DNA from: Bradysia coprophila
Lineage: Eukaryota; Arthropoda; Insecta; Diptera; Sciaridae
Direction of reading: 5' to 3'
Assembly (NCBI RefSeq): GCF_014529535.1
Contig: NW_023503295.1
Coordinates: 3,333,143 to 3,397,142 of the forward strand
DNA length: 64,000 nt
The translations under genes and the position numbers were made by a program. Below, piece after piece: positions 1 to 12,584 of the stretch (position 1 is its first letter; each line of letters opens with the position of its first letter). The notes beneath the pieces are model-generated. The model was given only the letters and a program-made list of their open reading frames with translations. It was not told the DNA's origin and made no database searches.

Positions 1-116
1 GTCTGTATTCAGCTATGAGGATTGGCTCTACTCGCAAAGATTCCCTAGCTCTATGTTGATCCGTCTATGGCTCCGTGTTTCTGCCATCAAAAATACGCGA
101 AACTATGAAAAAAAAA

Positions 117-1553
117 CATAGCTAACGCCGACCCGTACGAAACACCTATTCGTATCAAAAGCCTTTAATGTGAAACTCTTCATTTCTCTTACTTCATTTT
201 CTTCTCTGCTGAAAAACTATTCTTCCTTTTAAATCACTTACATTATCCACTCTTTGCCTTGATATACAATTACAATTATACAATTAAATTGCCGGAGGCA
301 ATATAGACAGCCCCGTACGAAGTCAAATTTCATAAATTCCTATTTAAACAGCTATATACCGCTATGTTTACCTATATTTCACTGTAAATAAACATTTCAC
401 AGAGGAATATGCTATTATATAGCTCTATATGCCTGTATATAGCTCAATATAGCTGTATATAGGTATATATAGATGGCCATATATGGAATCCCTGAAACCC
501 CTCACACTTAACACATTATTTCCATGTTAACAGAAACTCTCTAAGCATCATTTTTCCCACTTTATATCGTTTTACTAAAATCCAATATGGCCGCCGGCAG
601 CCATTTTGTTAGGAGACCGGAAATAGTACCGACGCTTTACATTCGTTAATACCTTTCAAACAAAAAAAATTCATGAAATTCGGTCAAAATTTACTCGAGA
701 TATTGTCAAAATACTCCACGTTCACTGTACTTCCGAGTAGCCAGATAAGAGCTCACTCCAAGAGACCTAGCTCACGCTCCGGAGAACATAATTTCATTAA
801 AAAAAAATTCCCTGATTGGTACGGTCAATACCTATCTAATAAAGCTAAAACAGACGAAATATGTTCAAATGTGGCCGACCTACAAGCAAATAGTCATTTG
901 CGTACCTGTTTTGGACGATTGATTTTAGGCAATTTCGCGGATTGTAGGCCGAACGAAGTGAGGTCTACAAGCGAAAGTGCCTTAAATCAACCGTCCCAAA
1001 CAGGTGCACATGTGAGTTTTCATGCAGAGGGCCGGAAACCCGAGAAAATTCGAAAAATTGCCCTCATTTTCGGCTCCGAAGCATGAAAAACTGCTTGCCG
1101 CGCCCTGTGCCTGTTCCACACCAAGGGGTCTAACTCACGAGTCGGTCATCCGATTTCCATAAACTTTTTTTTTGTCGATCGGTATTGTAAATACCTTTTA
1201 TTTGACGTATCACTTACAAGTTTAACGTTTAAATGTCCGGAGATATCTTCGAAAAACCGTAAAGCACTTATTGGGCCACAGCTCGGGAGGGGTCGATCCA
1301 AAATCACTCATCTTCGAACTTAGCCTGTCTTTTGACATTACCAAACGGGAAAAAAAGAATTTTCAAAATCGGATGCGTTTTGCTCAAGTTATCGTGCAGA
1401 CAGACAGACGGACAGACAGACGGACATTTTTTTTTTCGCGGATTTGGCATCTCTAGACAACCACAATAGGTTTTCCCTTACTCAGGGAGTCCAATTCGAC
1501 GTGTTACAAACGTATGCGTAAACCTATAAGACCCCAGTACTTCGTACGGGTCT
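117..1553 (+). mobile_element. Repeat family A, copy 1 (non-autonomous, about 1.44 kb)
   Basis: This repeat recurs inverted at 24211-25430 and directly at 26982-28843. One end begins CATAGCTAACGCC and the other ends GTACTTCGTACGGGTCT, next to an A run. The interior holds a TATAGCTC-rich stretch at 340-490 and a tetranucleotide tract (CAGA/CGGA) at about 1398-1425. The open frames inside, such as the 137-codon one at 673, are not kept intact in the other copies, so I treat it as non-coding. It shares its CCCGTACGAAGTAC end with family B. The class is uncertain; a Helentron-associated type is possible. Confidence 0.7.
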
Positions 1554-1616
1554 AAAAATCATCCGGATTCGAAATACATTTGACTACACGGCTCGGGCAG
1601 ATTCGGTTACATTGGC

Positions 1617-3941
1617 CACGGCAGAGTAAAGTAAACCAGGCAGTAGCGCTTGATCTGACTAGGGACCTGAACAATCTAGTAGCCTTATAAACTGAAGATT
1701 AAAATTAATTCAATTTATGTCAGATTTCATTTCAGTTAATTTTCATACAGTGTATTACAGTCCCTAAACCTGTAGAAATGTTAAAGCTAAATATACTCAA
1801 GCTTATACTTCTGTCACATCTTTTGACAACTTATATCGCTTTAGTACGTTTTCTCTCCCAGCAGCAAAAACCCTATCCCAGCAAAAACAAGAAACCAAAT
1901 CGAATGCCGCAAATGCATTTAAAAACGAACATTCGGTGAAATACTTTTACACTCGCCAAACCATGAAAACACTGAATATCACGCGTCAAAAGTTATCGGA
2001 AACCACACTTCTTTAGTTCTCTCTCAGCAGACCTTGCAAACAGGTCTAGGGATTCAGACGATGTTTTCCTTAATGGTGGAGTTTGTTTATGTTATTCGTC
2101 AAAGAGAGAAATTTGATACGAAGGCGGAGCTTACTCTCCGTATCAACGAGTAGTGTGATGCACATCGAACGATCGACTCGTTCGTCTTTGTATCGCGTAT
2201 TTTCGGTTTCGTCTTTATTCTTATACTTCTTCTATACATTTAAGTTTAACCATGACCGATGTGTAACAATGTGATAAAAATGCTTTGTATTTGGTTTTGT
2301 TGTTTGTGTATTTCATGGTGTGACGAGTGTATAATTTTGTGCATCACTGGATTGAAACCACTCAATCACAGTATGTGTGTGAATTCGTATCCCACACGAA
2401 TTATTTTTGCATACGTATGTATGTTACTCATGCAAAAATTATTCTCTCGGTATACGAATTCACACGTATACTGTAATTTCGTGGTTTCAATCCAAGTGAT
2501 GCAAATAACTATTTTATCCCACCAAATGTTTATCATTTTATATGTTCATCTTTATAACACAACATCGGTGATTTGCATGTAATTTAAACAAAACCAAATC
2601 AATTGTTCGTGTGTTACATTTACATTATGGAAGAGGAACGTCTTATTCTTTATCCAAATTTGTGCCCAGCTAATTGTGTTTTTCTTTCTTTGTTTAAACC
2701 AAGTGTAACTTTCTGCAATAAGTCACTAAATACAAGGTTCTGAAAGATCAGGTTAAGACAACTCTCAGTTGATCACGAGCGCGGTGACACACAATTGCGT
2801 CAACGGCTGCGAAGTTTATATGTAAATTGGAACTTAACAAAAACAAAATTCTGAATTTTCGAGAAAAATATTTTCTTCAACTTGATTTCTCACACTATCT
2901 GTATTCTGTATTCTGTTTATAAAATTTGGTGTCAACCCCCTTCGCGGTTGTCTTACTGTTCTCTCAGAACTTTGACTAAATAAACATTTCGGTAAATTTA
3001 TTTAGTGGCTTATTGCTGCTGGGAGAGAAAACGCACTAAAACGATAAAAACTGTCAAAAGATGTGACAGAAGGATAAGCTAAATATACTCGAATCAGGCA
3101 TGAGCGCCGACGGAGAAACCTCGGCGGCGGCTAGCCGAAAAAAAATTCTCGGCGGCGACGAAAAAGTCGGCTTGAGCCGGCTTAAAACGGCTCGGCTGGA
3201 GGTTCCTTTTAACTTTTTTTCAAAATAAAAACGTTTAGATAAATTCATGGAAAATGAACTAGTAAGCATGAAAATGAAATTGTACGGAAAGCGAAAATGT
3301 AGGTAGATTAGGTTGTTCAAAGTGCAAGTAGAACTGGTCTTGTTACAAGCAAGTCTCTAAGTCTAAGGTTCACTAACACGTCAAGTTTTATTGCCTCAAA
3401 ACTTGAACTAAATGGAAAATCATGCTCCAGTATACTCATTTAACTCATTAAGAAAATGGTTTTCGAGAAGAAATCGAAAGCTCACGAAAATCAAGTAAAA
3501 ATTGAAAAGAAAAAAAATCGAGAAAATTCGCAAAGATCGATAAAGTTTTCTCAAATTTGTGAATTAACTGATTGTGCGCCTTCGGCTCGTTCCGCAAAGG
3601 TCATACTTGCCAAAACAACAAACTTAGAAGCGAGGACGTAATATACCATTCTGGAAAATTCATGAAAATTCAAGAAAATTTTCAAAATTTTCTTAATTTT
3701 GAAAAAAAAATTCAAAAAGTACTTGAGCTGCTTAGGATCAACAGGAATCTCGGTTTTCAAAATTATTTCACCCATTCACCTTTCGAAATCTTTATTTCAT
3801 TTTCCAGCCGTTTCAAGCCGGCTTAAGCCGTGTTTTTGGCTGACTCGAATCAAACATTTCTACAGGTTTAGGGACTGTAGGTCCCTAATTTGACGTTCTA
3901 AAAATGAACCGCTTCTGCCTGGTTTATTTAACTTTGCCGTG
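1617..3941. repeat. Decayed foldback element with interrupted inverted arms
   Basis: Outer arms at 1617-1672 and 3890-3941 are inverted copies (CACGGCAGAGTAAAG against its diverged complement). Further inverted blocks pair 1755-1780 with 3862-3885 and 1785-1870 with 3005-3090, the last including TGTCACATCTTTTGACA. A block rich in CGGCTTGAGCCGG motifs at 3095-3850 appears to have inserted in the right arm. No convincing gene lies inside, and the boundaries are approximate. Confidence 0.6.
2339..2503. repeat. Palindromic MITE-like sequence
   Basis: Two arms of about 80 bp are inverted copies, beginning GCATCACTGGATTGAAACC and ending in its near complement. They meet around 2420 with almost no loop. 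It lies inside the larger foldback at 1617-3941. No target duplication is clear. Confidence 0.6.
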
Positions 3942-5040
3942 CATTAACAGTAAAAGCTTAAAACATAAACTTTTCGCTCTGTATTGGTGCGTATTTGTTT
4001 TAGAAATGAGGAAAACAAGAAATAATCCCCAATGGGCGTCTACTAACATTGTTGCGTTGGACTAAATTACGATATAATATTATTGCTGGTAGGTGTACCA
4101 AATTTAATCAATCATAAAGTACAAACAATCATAATATATGCATTGTCAATTTAATTTGGCTGAGCGTTTTGAATTAAATATATTTCTGCCATAGCAAATA
4201 TTTGAACAGATTTGGACGATTCATTCCATGGCATACATTAATGTTTGTTTAAAAATAATAATCGCCTAATTTGATAACTGGACATACGTGTTTTCCGTAC
4301 ATTATAACAGAGAGTAGCACTCGGATTCCGATGTCGTCGGTTGAGTACTGTGTGAACATGCATATGTTATCGTGTATACATTAAATGCATTTCCCATGGA
4401 ATAATAAAACCTTTTTGACCCAGAATCCAGATGTGTAAATATTTGAGCACATAAACTCTGTTGCAGAATGCACTTTTTCCCTCCATATTCGTATCCGCTC
4501 TGTTTTATTTGCTAGTTATCCTAAAAGAATTGCATGGAACATGAAAATCAATATTCGAGTTGATATTGCAGAAAAGACGAATGTTTCTTCCTATAATCGA
4601 AATTTACGGGATCGCCATCGCCAATTGCATATGTGTGTTTCAGCTTAACACCACCGATTTACCTGGGAAGGCCGAAACACACTTCATGAATATACTAGAG
4701 CTGAGTGACCATGGCCACACGATTGATTGTCCAACAAGATCCAAGGTCGCAGGGGCAGGACATTGAAAAACTAAACATTGAAATACCAACACTTTGATGT
4801 AGAATCTCTTTCACCATTTTTATCCAGATATTTGATGGTAAATCAGAATGCATAAAATCGGTTAAGAATTTTGGAAAAACGTTGGCGAAATATGTGGAAA
4901 ACTCTGATGCTTGGAAGGATCTATAATAAAATATGAGCTTTTTAACACTTCAAATTCTCATAGTTTTGTGTAACTATAGAAATTTCAGTCCGATAAATGC
5001 GTGTTTTCGGTTTTATATCACCTCCCACAGAAGCCACAGA
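3942..5040. other. Intergenic stretch, no feature recognised
   Basis: This is AT-rich sequence with short random open frames, the longest 68 codons at 4560. I see no domain, repeat copy or RNA gene here. Confidence 0.5.
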
Positions 5041-5505
5041 AGCGCTACATATAAAAATTCCAATGAGAAATGCGTCCTATTTGAAAAAAAAAAATTGACA
5101 AATTATTTTTGACACCTTTGAAATACCCTAAGAAAAAGTGCACTCTAGGTGGGATATCTCTTGAAGTTTTTGACCGATTTAAATTTTTTTAAGCGTAAAG
5201 TATAGGATTTTGAATTGTCTACAAACTTCCCGAAGAAAGTTTTCGGGATTTTTTAGTATTTCGAGGGGATTTCAAGGTTTTAAGCAGAAAAAAAATGAAC
5301 TACCAACTTCCGCCATTTTTTTCGGCCATTTTGGATTTTTTTTGTCAACAAAAAATTACTCTAAAAAAAACTTTGAACATTTAAGAATATTTTACAGCTT
5401 ATTCCACATCGATATCTGTTTGGAAATGGGCATGAAAATTCAGTGAAGCCAAAGTGACATAACGGCCGCTCCAGGCGGAACGAGTGAGCTGCCGGAGTCG
5501 CCCTG
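5040..5505 (+). repeat. Possible 3' part of a degenerate repeat ending in a GC-rich hairpin
   Basis: An A/T-rich stretch runs into a sudden GC-rich block at 5460-5505. That block can fold (CTCCAGGCGG against CTGCCGGAG) and ends CTGATGA before a T run. This resembles the hairpin-plus-CATGA ends of families D and E, but no second copy is present to confirm it. Confidence 0.3.
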
Positions 5506-5830
5506 ATGATTTTGGAATCAGCATTCCATACAGATCATAATAAAATCATAAAATTTTACCTCAATTTGCACGATCTTTAGCCTTAGCGGGCAACACTAAT
5601 TGGTAGAATTTTAAGGTAAAGTGTTGCAGTTGTGTAATTCTAAGATGCATTACGCGTACACAATCTGCATGGATCCATCCTTATGTGTTTTTCTATATAG
5701 ATTGGGGGTCTATATTTCGATACTGGCATTCAGCATTATATAATATTCGATTGAAAATTGAATGAAAACTCGTTAAGTGTTCATTTATTTCGAATTTGAA
5801 TAAATACTAATTTTATTAAAACAACGAAGT
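5506..5830. other. Intergenic stretch, no feature recognised
   Basis: This is AT-rich sequence with no long open frame and no visible match to other repeats in the window. Confidence 0.5.
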
Positions 5831-5831
5831 G

Positions 5832-5961
5832 ACTATTCGTACACGCGTGCGAATAGTGTCTCTATGGAGTATTAACAAGCGTGTGCGAGTAGTGTACTTA
5901 TTGACTATTCGCTCGTGTGCGAATTCTATGTCATTTGACTATTCACACTCGGGTGCGAATA
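5832..5961. repeat. Cluster of CTATTCGCAC palindromes
   Basis: At least three imperfect palindromes of the form CTATTCGnAC-nCG-GTGCGAATAG lie within 130 bp, at about 5832, 5908 and 5938. The same palindrome occurs twice at 38470-38532, just before family B copy 3. They look like fragments of one repeat or repeated protein-binding or termination sites. Confidence 0.5.
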
Positions 5962-6462
5962 GCAACGTTCTTAAAACAAATGAATTTTTTCGCAATTCCG
6001 GTCCATAATCATCACCTTTCCATGCATCCATTTAATGTCGTTTTGAAGGTATTTATTTCAATGTATTCCTGGACACAGTGCGATATTAACTTTTTTTCGC
6101 ACGCTACAGAACCTATTACCTTCAACGAAGGCTAAATTTTTATAAATAAAAATCTTGCATTGACCAGAAATCGAACCCCCGACACCAAAAGGTTTTTGAA
6201 CACAAAGCAGCGACTATAGCCATTCGGCTATAGAGTCACACAACTATACCGAACGTATTGTTGTAGCGTATATACTAAGCATTGACTACTCGATTTCATT
6301 CAACGCGTCTCTTTACATCACATTGCAATGTGTATTATAATGCAGCCTTTTTGATCGTTCAAATGAATTTCTGTAGACACAAGAATTTTGGAACAAAATG
6401 TAGGCGATGTTTTGCATTGGAAAGGTGATTATGGCCCGAAATTGCGAAAAACGTTGTATCTA
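5960..6462. repeat. Inverted repeat enclosing a tRNA-like sequence
   Basis: The left arm at 5960-6030 contains CGCAATTCCGGTCCATAATC. The right arm at 6405-6462 carries its near complement. The 370-bp interior holds the tRNA-like sequence described separately. This is consistent with a small foldback element. Confidence 0.45.
6150..6243 (-). other. tRNA-like sequence or tRNA-derived SINE head
   Basis: Read on the minus strand, an A-box-like TAGCCGAATGG lies about 50 nt before a B-box-like GGTTCGATTTC, as in a Pol III internal promoter. The anticodon and acceptor stems do not pair convincingly. I favour a tRNA-derived repeat or a decayed tRNA over a working tRNA gene. Confidence 0.35.
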
Positions 6463-6519
6463 CCGGCTTCGCCTCGGGTCGACAATCGACATCTAGTGCG
6501 AAAAAATACCTTCATGCAG

Positions 6520-9365
6520 GTACTCAATTATATTATGACTATGGGATTGTAGGATGCATTCCTTTTACATCCTACACACTTCCCACATTCAATTGAACCA
6601 ACGAATTCAATTTCATTTTTGATTTTGTCGATTGGCACCATTGACATACAAGTGGTTAGTTCTCATTACCTGCTTGTGGTGGCACCATATACTTTGCGTG
6701 TCCAAGCAGTTAAAGAAGTACTAGGTAGCGTCAATCAAAATTCTGAAAGAACAGTTTAGATCACATCTGATTTGAGCGCAAAGGCAGTAAGCAATTTAGA
6801 AGGTTTTTTGTGTGCACTATATGTATGTTACATGCTACATGCGTCGAAAACGGTACTTTTCATGTTTCACGCACTAATTTCGACTTCCAAAGCATGCAAA
6901 AATCACTCGGGATAAAAAGATGAAATGTCTCGTTTTCGTGTGTTTATTGATCTCGGCTACGCCTCGGATCAACAAAATTCACACGAAAACCATACTTTTC
7001 ATCTTTCTATCCCAAGTCATGTAAAATACTAATGCTTTTCTGATCTTTCAAACATGAGAAGGAAATTCGTGTGAAATGGGAGAAATGTAAAACCCTAACG
7101 AAATACATGTAGAATGAATGGAACGAATTACATAAAGAAAACCAACAAAAGCGTTAAAAACGTATGTTGATTGTTGAGTTTAAATTGGACAAAAGAGCAA
7201 AATTCTAATCATAAGATGTTGTGCAACAAAATGACGATCGGCTGTACCTCCACCTTTTTTGATATCCGCCTTCTTGGTACATGACACATGCAAGATTCTT
7301 TTCATAACATTTTCATTGTTCATTTGTCAACAGATTGCGAAGTGACATTTCAGTTATTTTTAAGCTTTTCGTGATATCGCAAAAACTGCAGGTTATTTCA
7401 TTATCTTTGGGAACACGGGTTCCCCAATTCAAATGAGTGATAGATCGTTGGATTCGTCTTTCAATTCTAGAGAAGTCGCATCTTAAATTTTTTTGATTAA
7501 TTTTGTTTGCTTTCGGTGCAAAGTGTTCAAAAGTGAAGGCTTGTTAGAGGGTCCTGTATAAAGTTTCTCGCCAATAACTCAGGAAATAATTATTGTAAAT
7601 CATTGTTATGCTGTACTAATGTCGGTCTTGGGAAGACCTACTACAGGTGGAGTGTATGCACTGGTTGGTGCAAGTACATCCACAAAATTTATGACCAAAA
7701 ATATAGTGTTCGCCTTCTCTGCAAAATTGATGTTTCACGGGACTGACTGTGTAGTGTTCTAGCCTGCCTCACCCACTATCCACTATCGTTTCACATAAGA
7801 TCCGAGGTCTTCTGTGTGGGAAGCCTACAGAAACTGCAAGTCTTCGGAAAAAGGAAAAAAGTAGATAAAAATGACTGCTCTTCCAGACGCTGTTCCAGTA
7901 GCAGAGCCCCTAGAAAGAAAGTTAAAATTTTCAACTTTACAGTAACCTTTTTCCGAAGACTTGCAGGTTTTGTAGGCTTGCAACACAGAAGTACTGGGAT
8001 CTTATATATGTGTAACAATAGTGGGTGAGGCAAGCTACAACACTACACAGTCAGTCCCTTGGAACATCAATTTTGCAGAGAAGGTGGACTCTCTGAACAC
8101 TATATATTTGGTGAGCAGTCTTTTTTTTCGCTTGTCAATAAAAAGAAATAAAACGGTAAAACGTTATTAGGTCCAAAAAAATGTTTTTGTCATAACTTTT
8201 GTGGATGTATACTTGCACCAACCAGTGCATACACTCCACCTGTAGTACGTCTTGCCATGACCGACATTAGTACAGCATAACAATGACTTACAATAATTAT
8301 TTCCTGAGTTATTGGCGAGAAACTTTATACAGGACCCTCTAACAAGCCTTCACTTTTGAACACTTTGCACCGAAAGCAAACAAAATTAATCAAAAAAATT
8401 TAAGATGCGACTTCTCTAGAATTGAAAGACGAATCCAACGATCTATCACTCATTTGAATTGGGGAACCCGTGTTCCCAAAGATAATGAAATAACCTGCAG
8501 TTTTTGCGATATCACGAAAAGCTTAAAAATAACTGAAATGTCACTTCGCAATCTGTTGACAAATGAACAATGAAAATGTTATGAAAAGAATCTTGCATGT
8601 GTCATGTACCAAGAAGGCGGATATCAAAAAAGGTGGAGGTACAGCCGATCGTCATTTTGTTGCACAACATCTTATGATTAGAATTTTGCTCTTTTGTCCA
8701 ATTTAAACTCAACAATCAACATACGTTTTTAACGCTTTTGTTGGTTTTCTTTATGTAATTCGTTCCATTCATTCTACATGTATTTCATTAGGGTCTTACA
8801 TTTCTCCCATTTCACACGAACTTCCTTCTCATGTTTGAAAGATCAGAAAAGCATTAGTATTTTACATGACTTGGGATAAAAAGATGAAAAGTATGGTTTT
8901 CGTGTGAATTTTGTTGATCCGAGGCGTAGCCGAGATCAATAAACACACGAAAACGAGACATTTCATCTTTTTATCCCGAGTGATTTTTGCATGCTTTGGA
9001 AGTCGAAATTAGTGCGTGAAACATGAAAAGTACCGTTTTCGACGCATGTAGCATGTAAAATACATATAATGCACAAAAAAACCTTCTAAATTGCTTACTG
9101 CCTTTGCGATCAAATCAGATTTGATCTAAACTGTTCTTTCAGAATTTTGATTGACGCTACCTAATACTTCTTTAACTGCTTGGACACGCAAAGTATATGG
9201 TGCCACCACAAGCAGATAATGAGAACTAACCACTTGTATGTCAATGGTGCCAATCAACAAAATCAAAAATGAAATTGAATTCGTTGGTTCAATTGAATGT
9301 GGGAAGTGTGTAGGATGTAAAAGTAATGAATCCCACAACCGTAGTCATAATATAATTGAGTAACT
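6520..9365. repeat. Large foldback (palindromic) element, about 2.85 kb
   Basis: The left half (6520 to about 7900) and right half (about 7950 to 9365) are inverted copies over almost their whole length. Outer ends pair ACTCAATTATATTATGAC with its complement. Mid-arm blocks pair 7620-7680 with 8205-8280, and the innermost blocks, around a CTTCGGAAAAAG-type motif, flank a short centre near 7890. Arms are about 1.4 kb with scattered substitutions. No transposase frame is present. The arms contain an older MITE remnant at 7370-7490 and 8390-8515, related to the element at 26209-26465. I could not define a target duplication. Confidence 0.75.
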
Positions 9366-10265
9366 GTACCTACCTTGGTAGATAAATAACTATTATGAAA
9401 TTCGTCGAAATGAAAGAATTGAAAAAGTTCAATTTCATTGTTGATCATGTCACACACAAATCGTTCACTAACCATAGCGGAAATGGGGGAAAAAAGAACT
9501 GTAATTAATTAAGTTCTTAAATTTAAACTCGTTTAATCCCTATACAACGGACCCACTTGAATTTGTTTCACTTCCGGTACGATGACAAAATAAAATATTA
9601 ATTTCTATTTTCATTATAATTAATTAAAACAGTGAAACCGTAAAAAGTGTATATGAATGAGTGGCAAAAAAAAACCCAGCAAAAATACAAACAAAACATC
9701 AAAAACGACGTTGAACTGAATGTATTATATACACATCCATATATAAAACTCATTCACCAATTAGCACAAAGTGTCAAAATCACTCATGTGTGGGAACATT
9801 CTTTTTTCGTTACTGAACTGTTTGTTAATTAAGTTCGTTGTCCAAACGTTTCAAACAGAGTGGACACATGATATTAAATTGTATGAAGATATATTTTATG
9901 GGGTGGATTAACTGCTTTGGGAGTAAATTGAGGCTTTTTTCGTATTAGGTTCTGATGCTAAATAAAATAATAAATTCAATGCTTGTCTTATCAACCGTAT
10001 AATCGAGAAACCCTGGAAATGAGAATATTGTGTCGCTAATAGCTTATGTTACAAAATTATCAATAAATAATATCTTTATGGCTCACACGCAATATTATCA
10101 GAACTATCCGATTTCAATAACGCGTTACACAAGAAACCTGGATTTTTAAACTGGGGTTGCATATTTGTGCGTCTTGAATCTTCTGATGGAATATTTTCAC
10201 TTTAAGAGCCACAAAAATCGGTGCCATTTAAACAACAGTTCGCAAAACTGTTGCTTGGTGATACG
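9366..10265. other. Intergenic stretch, no feature recognised
   Basis: This is AT-rich DNA with only short frames. No repeat copy or gene is recognised. Confidence 0.5.
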
Positions 10266-10269
10266 TTGA

Positions 10270-10515
10270 AATTCCATTGAGGGATTCTTTTGAAAAACAG
10301 CCTACCGAAATCGGACGCATTTTCCAGTGGACTTTTTTATATGTGCCTAGAAAGGACTTCGACCCTAGAAGCCAAAACAACTTTCAAAAAAAATTCTTCG
10401 CAGCTTGTGTGGCTAGTGATCAAAAACCGAAAACTTGCAATTTTCTTGCAAAAATTTCTCCAGTTACACGAGCCGTACAGGGTCTTCCAAACCCATATAA
10501 GATCGATCGGGTAAG
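10270..10515. repeat. Diverged repeat, inverted relative to 12585-12780
   Basis: The order of blocks here (GGGATTCTTTTGAAAAAC, ACCGAAATCGGACGC, then TTTTCTTGCAAAAATTTCTC) is found as the reverse complement at 12585-12780. The two degenerate copies therefore flank the non-LTR element in opposite orientations. Confidence 0.45.
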
Positions 10516-10518
10516 GTA

Positions 10519-12560
10519 TTGCAAATCACACAACCAATTTTCTATGACGCTTCGTTATTTGCCTTAGCTAAGACCAACGGGGATTTGAGACCCATAGCAA
10601 TCGGATTAGTTTGGCGCAGACTGGTAGGCAAGATTGGATGCTTCGCTGAGAAGACATCTCTTACCGAAATACTAGCTTCTATACAAAATGGCTTCGGGGT
10701 CCGTGGAAGCGCGGAGGCAATTGTTCATGCCGTACGTGCTTTTTGCAAAACTAATCACCAAAATCCAACAGCAATTGTAAAATTTGACTTCCGCAACGCA
10801 TTCAACGAATTACTGAGAAAGTTCCTACTGAAAGAAGTCAAACGAACAGCTCCATCGTTATTTCCAATGCTGCAACAGGCATACGGTAATGCTTCTTGTC
10901 TGTTTTTCGGCGACTCAATAATTTCATCGAAACGAGGCACTCAACAAGGCGACCCATGTGCGCCGGCAGCATTTAGCATTGGATTGATGCCATTGAATGC
11001 TATTGTCTCAGCTCAACGCATGGTTTTTGGATGATGGGGTAATTGGCGACGAGTTCGAAGCGGTTCTGCGTGACATCAAGAAAGTGATTGATTTTTCTAA
11101 AGTATCCGGCCTAACGTTGAATACATCCAAATGTGAAGTTTACTTCATCAATTCATCGCCAGAGGCTATGGAAGAAATGATTGAAAAGTTGAATGTTCTG
11201 CTGCCGGGAATCAGATTAATTGATGCTGCTAATTTCAAACTGCTTGGTGCGCCGATTTTGGATGAAGGACTAGATGAGGCCTTATCTTCCGGTCTGGTCA
11301 CAGTGAAAACACTATGCTCGCGACTCCCGTTGTTGGATACTCATCCAGCTCTGCGTCTACTCCGGTGTTCGCTGTCATCACCAAGGTTCCAGTACTTGCT
11401 TCGCACCAGCCTGACTTTTACACATGAATCCCGATTAACGGAAATCGACGAATTTTATCGGAGTACGCTGGAAACCATTACGAACAACAAAATTCACGAC
11501 ACATCATGGAGACAAGCCACTCTACCACTGGCGTTGTCTGGTTTGGGCATCAGAAGTACCGTCGATTTGGCTTTTCCCGCATATTTTTCCTCGATGTTCC
11601 AATCAGAAACAATTTCCGACCGCATCCTGGCAAAATCAAACGTACACATCATCGACACAGATTTTGTGGCCTTGGTGGAGGCTTACCCAGCTGAATGGAC
11701 TCCGGCGACTCTGGAAACAAAAATGGTACAAGGAGCCTGGGACAATCTCCGATGTAAAGCTTTTCTTGCTGAGTTAATTTCGACTAGTGGACCTACCGAT
11801 CGGGCCCGACTGCTTGCGTCATCATCTAAAACATCTTCAAAGTGGCTTCAAGCAGTTCCATCCCATCAATTAGGTCTCTTGCTGGATAACGACTCAGCTA
11901 GGATCGCGGTCGCGCTACGTCTTGGCACCAAAGTATGCAAACCGCACCAATGCATCTGCGGCGAAATGGTCGATCCCAAGGGTTACCACGCACTCACTTG
12001 TAACAAGACGAAGGGTAAATACGCTCAACATGCCGAAATAAACAAAATATTTTCGATGGCCTTCAGTTCAGCGGGTGTTCCACCGACCTTGAACCTTATG
12101 GACTCTCTCGTCGTGATGGCAAAAGACCAGACGGTTTAACGTGCTATCCTTGGAGCCGTGGTAGATCTTTAATATGGGACGTTACCGTGGTCAATACAAC
12201 CGCTTCTTCCTATTTGAACCTGACATCGGCGCAATGTGGATCTGCGGCTGACCAAGCTGAGCGAGCTAAGCACAATAATTACTTAGACCTCAAACAACAC
12301 TATGAGTTCACACCACTAGCTTTCGAAACTTTTGGCGCCGTCGGGCCCGAAACACAAATTTTCCTCAAGAAGTTGGGTAACCTTATGAAGAAGAAGACAG
12401 GCGAGAATAGATCGCTCGATTTCCTCTTGCAGCGCATTTCAATAGCGATTCAGAGGGGCAACTCCTGCAGCATCCGTGATACTTTCGGTGATATTAACTT
12501 AGAAAACAATGCATTTATGTAAAATGTGATGAAAGAATAATAATAATAAAAAAAAAAAAT
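10519..12560 (+). pseudogene. Non-LTR retrotransposon fragment: reverse transcriptase plus R2-like endonuclease, frameshifted
   Basis: The element encodes a reverse transcriptase joined to a C-terminal nuclease in three frames. Frame 1 (10519-11034) starts near the PIFYDASLFALAK segment. It has LRPIAIG, KFDFRNAFN (motif A, catalytic Asp) and TQQGDPCAPAAF (motif B). A frameshift near 11000-11030 moves to frame 2 (to about 12115), with FLDDG (motif C), SKCEVYF, a long thumb region and a zinc knuckle CICG...H...C. A second shift leads to frame 3 (to 12522), with RPDG followed 13 residues later by WDVTVV. That spacing resembles the PD...D core of restriction-like endonucleases of R2/R4-type elements. 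The 5' part is missing. A TAA/A-rich tail follows at 12533-12560. The exact clade is uncertain. The copy cannot make an intact protein. Confidence 0.8.
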
Positions 12561-12584
12561 ATAAGACCCTATTTATCCTGAAAG

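Noticed and set aside
673-1086. 137-codon frame in family A copy 1
   Set aside because: The other two family A copies do not keep this frame, and the sequence is a dispersed non-coding repeat.
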